A stretch of 7,040 nt of DNA, from NCBI GenBank assembly GCA_017391545.1, contig JAFOYD010000096.1:1-7040 (forward strand). The letters are read 5' to 3'. Positions 6,504-7,040 of this stretch are shown in pieces; positions within the stretch are counted from its first letter, which is position 1, and every line of letters begins with the position of its first letter. Below the pieces are notes generated by a model that ran no database searches, had not been told where the DNA came from, and saw nothing but the letters and a program-made list of their open reading frames with translations. The stretch comes from Lachnospiraceae bacterium. GTDB lineage: Bacteria > Bacillota > Clostridia > Lachnospirales > Lachnospiraceae. The translations under genes and the position numbers were made by a program.

Positions 6504-6558
6504 ATTTGCGCTGTATTTAATCATAGCAGAATGCTTGTATATATGCAAGTTGATAATT

Positions 6559-7040
6559 TTATGGCTCAAGCTGATACATCAGCCATGCCATCACCGTCAT
6601 ACCGGCTGTCTCTGTTCGAAGGATACGTTTTCCGAGCGTAATGGGCTTCATGCCCGCATCGATTGCTGATTGAATTTCACTTTCCTCGAAGCCTCCCTCT
6701 GGTCCGATAAAGACTGCGACCGACTGCCCCGGTCTTAAGCCTTCGATAATCTGCTTTGTGCCTGCCATGCCTGATGCACCATCCAGCGTTTGTTCCATCT
6801 CGTAGGGTACTAATTTCACATCCATTGTCTGTGCATATTCCAGAGCAGACTGATAGCTCATCACATCATGAATCTGTGGCACGACGCCACGCTTGCTCTG
6901 CTTTGCTGCCGCCTCTGAAATGCCCTGCCACCGCGCAATCTTTGACTTTGCCTTTTTGTCATCAAGCCTGACAACACAGCGTTTCATGGCGACGGGAATG
7001 ATCTCATACACACCAAGCTCCACCATTTTCTGAATGATGA
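6559..7040 (-). CDS. rsmE: 16S rRNA (uracil(1498)-N(3))-methyltransferase RsmE, C-terminal part
   Basis: SPOUT-class methyltransferase that uses S-adenosylmethionine to methylate U1498 of 16S rRNA in the decoding region. Reading continues past the first in-window Met to the window edge (IIQKMVELGV), a conserved internal stretch of the family, so the true start is outside; about 159 of a usual ~245 residues are present and the N-terminal PUA-like domain is missing. Visible are RWQGISEAAAKQSKR, the glycine-rich IGPEGGF (codons at 6688-6708) and the knot segment LGKRILRTETAG (6601-6636), which together form the SAM-binding trefoil knot. The C-terminus is complete (MYQLEP). It lies 162 bases upstream of the cysteine desulfurase on the same strand, with no terminator recognised between them. 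Confidence 0.95.
   Translation of the reverse strand, partial: IIQKMVELGVYEIIPVAMKRCVVRLDDKKAKSKIARWQGISEAAAKQSKRGVVPQIHDVMSYQSALEYAQTMDVKLVPYEMEQTLDGASGMAGTKQIIEGLRPGQSVAVFIGPEGGFEESEIQSAIDAGMKPITLGKRILRTETAGMTVMAWLMYQLEP

Noticed and set aside
6536..6551. Imperfect CTTG/CAAG palindrome after rsmE as a possible terminator
   Set aside because: The stem is short, AT-rich and mismatched, with no T run on the minus strand.

Overview
The window looks like an ordinary chromosomal segment of a low-to-mid GC Firmicute, most likely a Lachnospiraceae member. The reasons are strong AGGAGG-type ribosome binding sites, the IreB-RuvX-DUF1292-RNase J gene order, and an HPr-like protein of a kind I associate with that family. 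The taxonomic call is inference from gene content, not from a marker gene. Eight protein genes are supported, two of them cut by the window edges. No rRNA, tRNA, CRISPR array, insertion sequence or prophage signal was seen, and no intergenic gap exceeds about 170 bases.

Layout, reading the minus strand from right to left. At the right edge is the 3' part of rsmE (16S rRNA m3U1498 methyltransferase). A 162-base gap follows, holding a possible promoter, a pair of direct repeats and an 11-bp inverted repeat. Next come a NifS-type cysteine desulfurase and thiI (tRNA 4-thiouridine synthase), 26 bases apart and surely co-transcribed. A perfect 13-bp hairpin then separates thiI from the only plus-strand gene, a 76-residue HPr-fold protein without the phosphorylatable histidine, which has its own well-formed promoter and ribosome binding site.

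Divergent from that gene is mtaB (tRNA ms2t6A37 methylthiotransferase). Behind a second recognisable promoter lies the conserved cluster ireB, ruvX (yqgF), a DUF1292 gene and a ribonuclease J gene, whose C-terminal part runs off the left edge.

The common theme is RNA maturation: rRNA methylation (RsmE), sulfur delivery and tRNA thiolation (NifS, ThiI, MtaB), 16S rRNA end processing (YqgF/RuvX) and mRNA decay (RNase J), with two small likely regulatory proteins (IreB, HPr-like). I found no convincing novel system. The points most worth a second look are the histidine-less HPr paralogue and the repeats upstream of the cysteine desulfurase gene.
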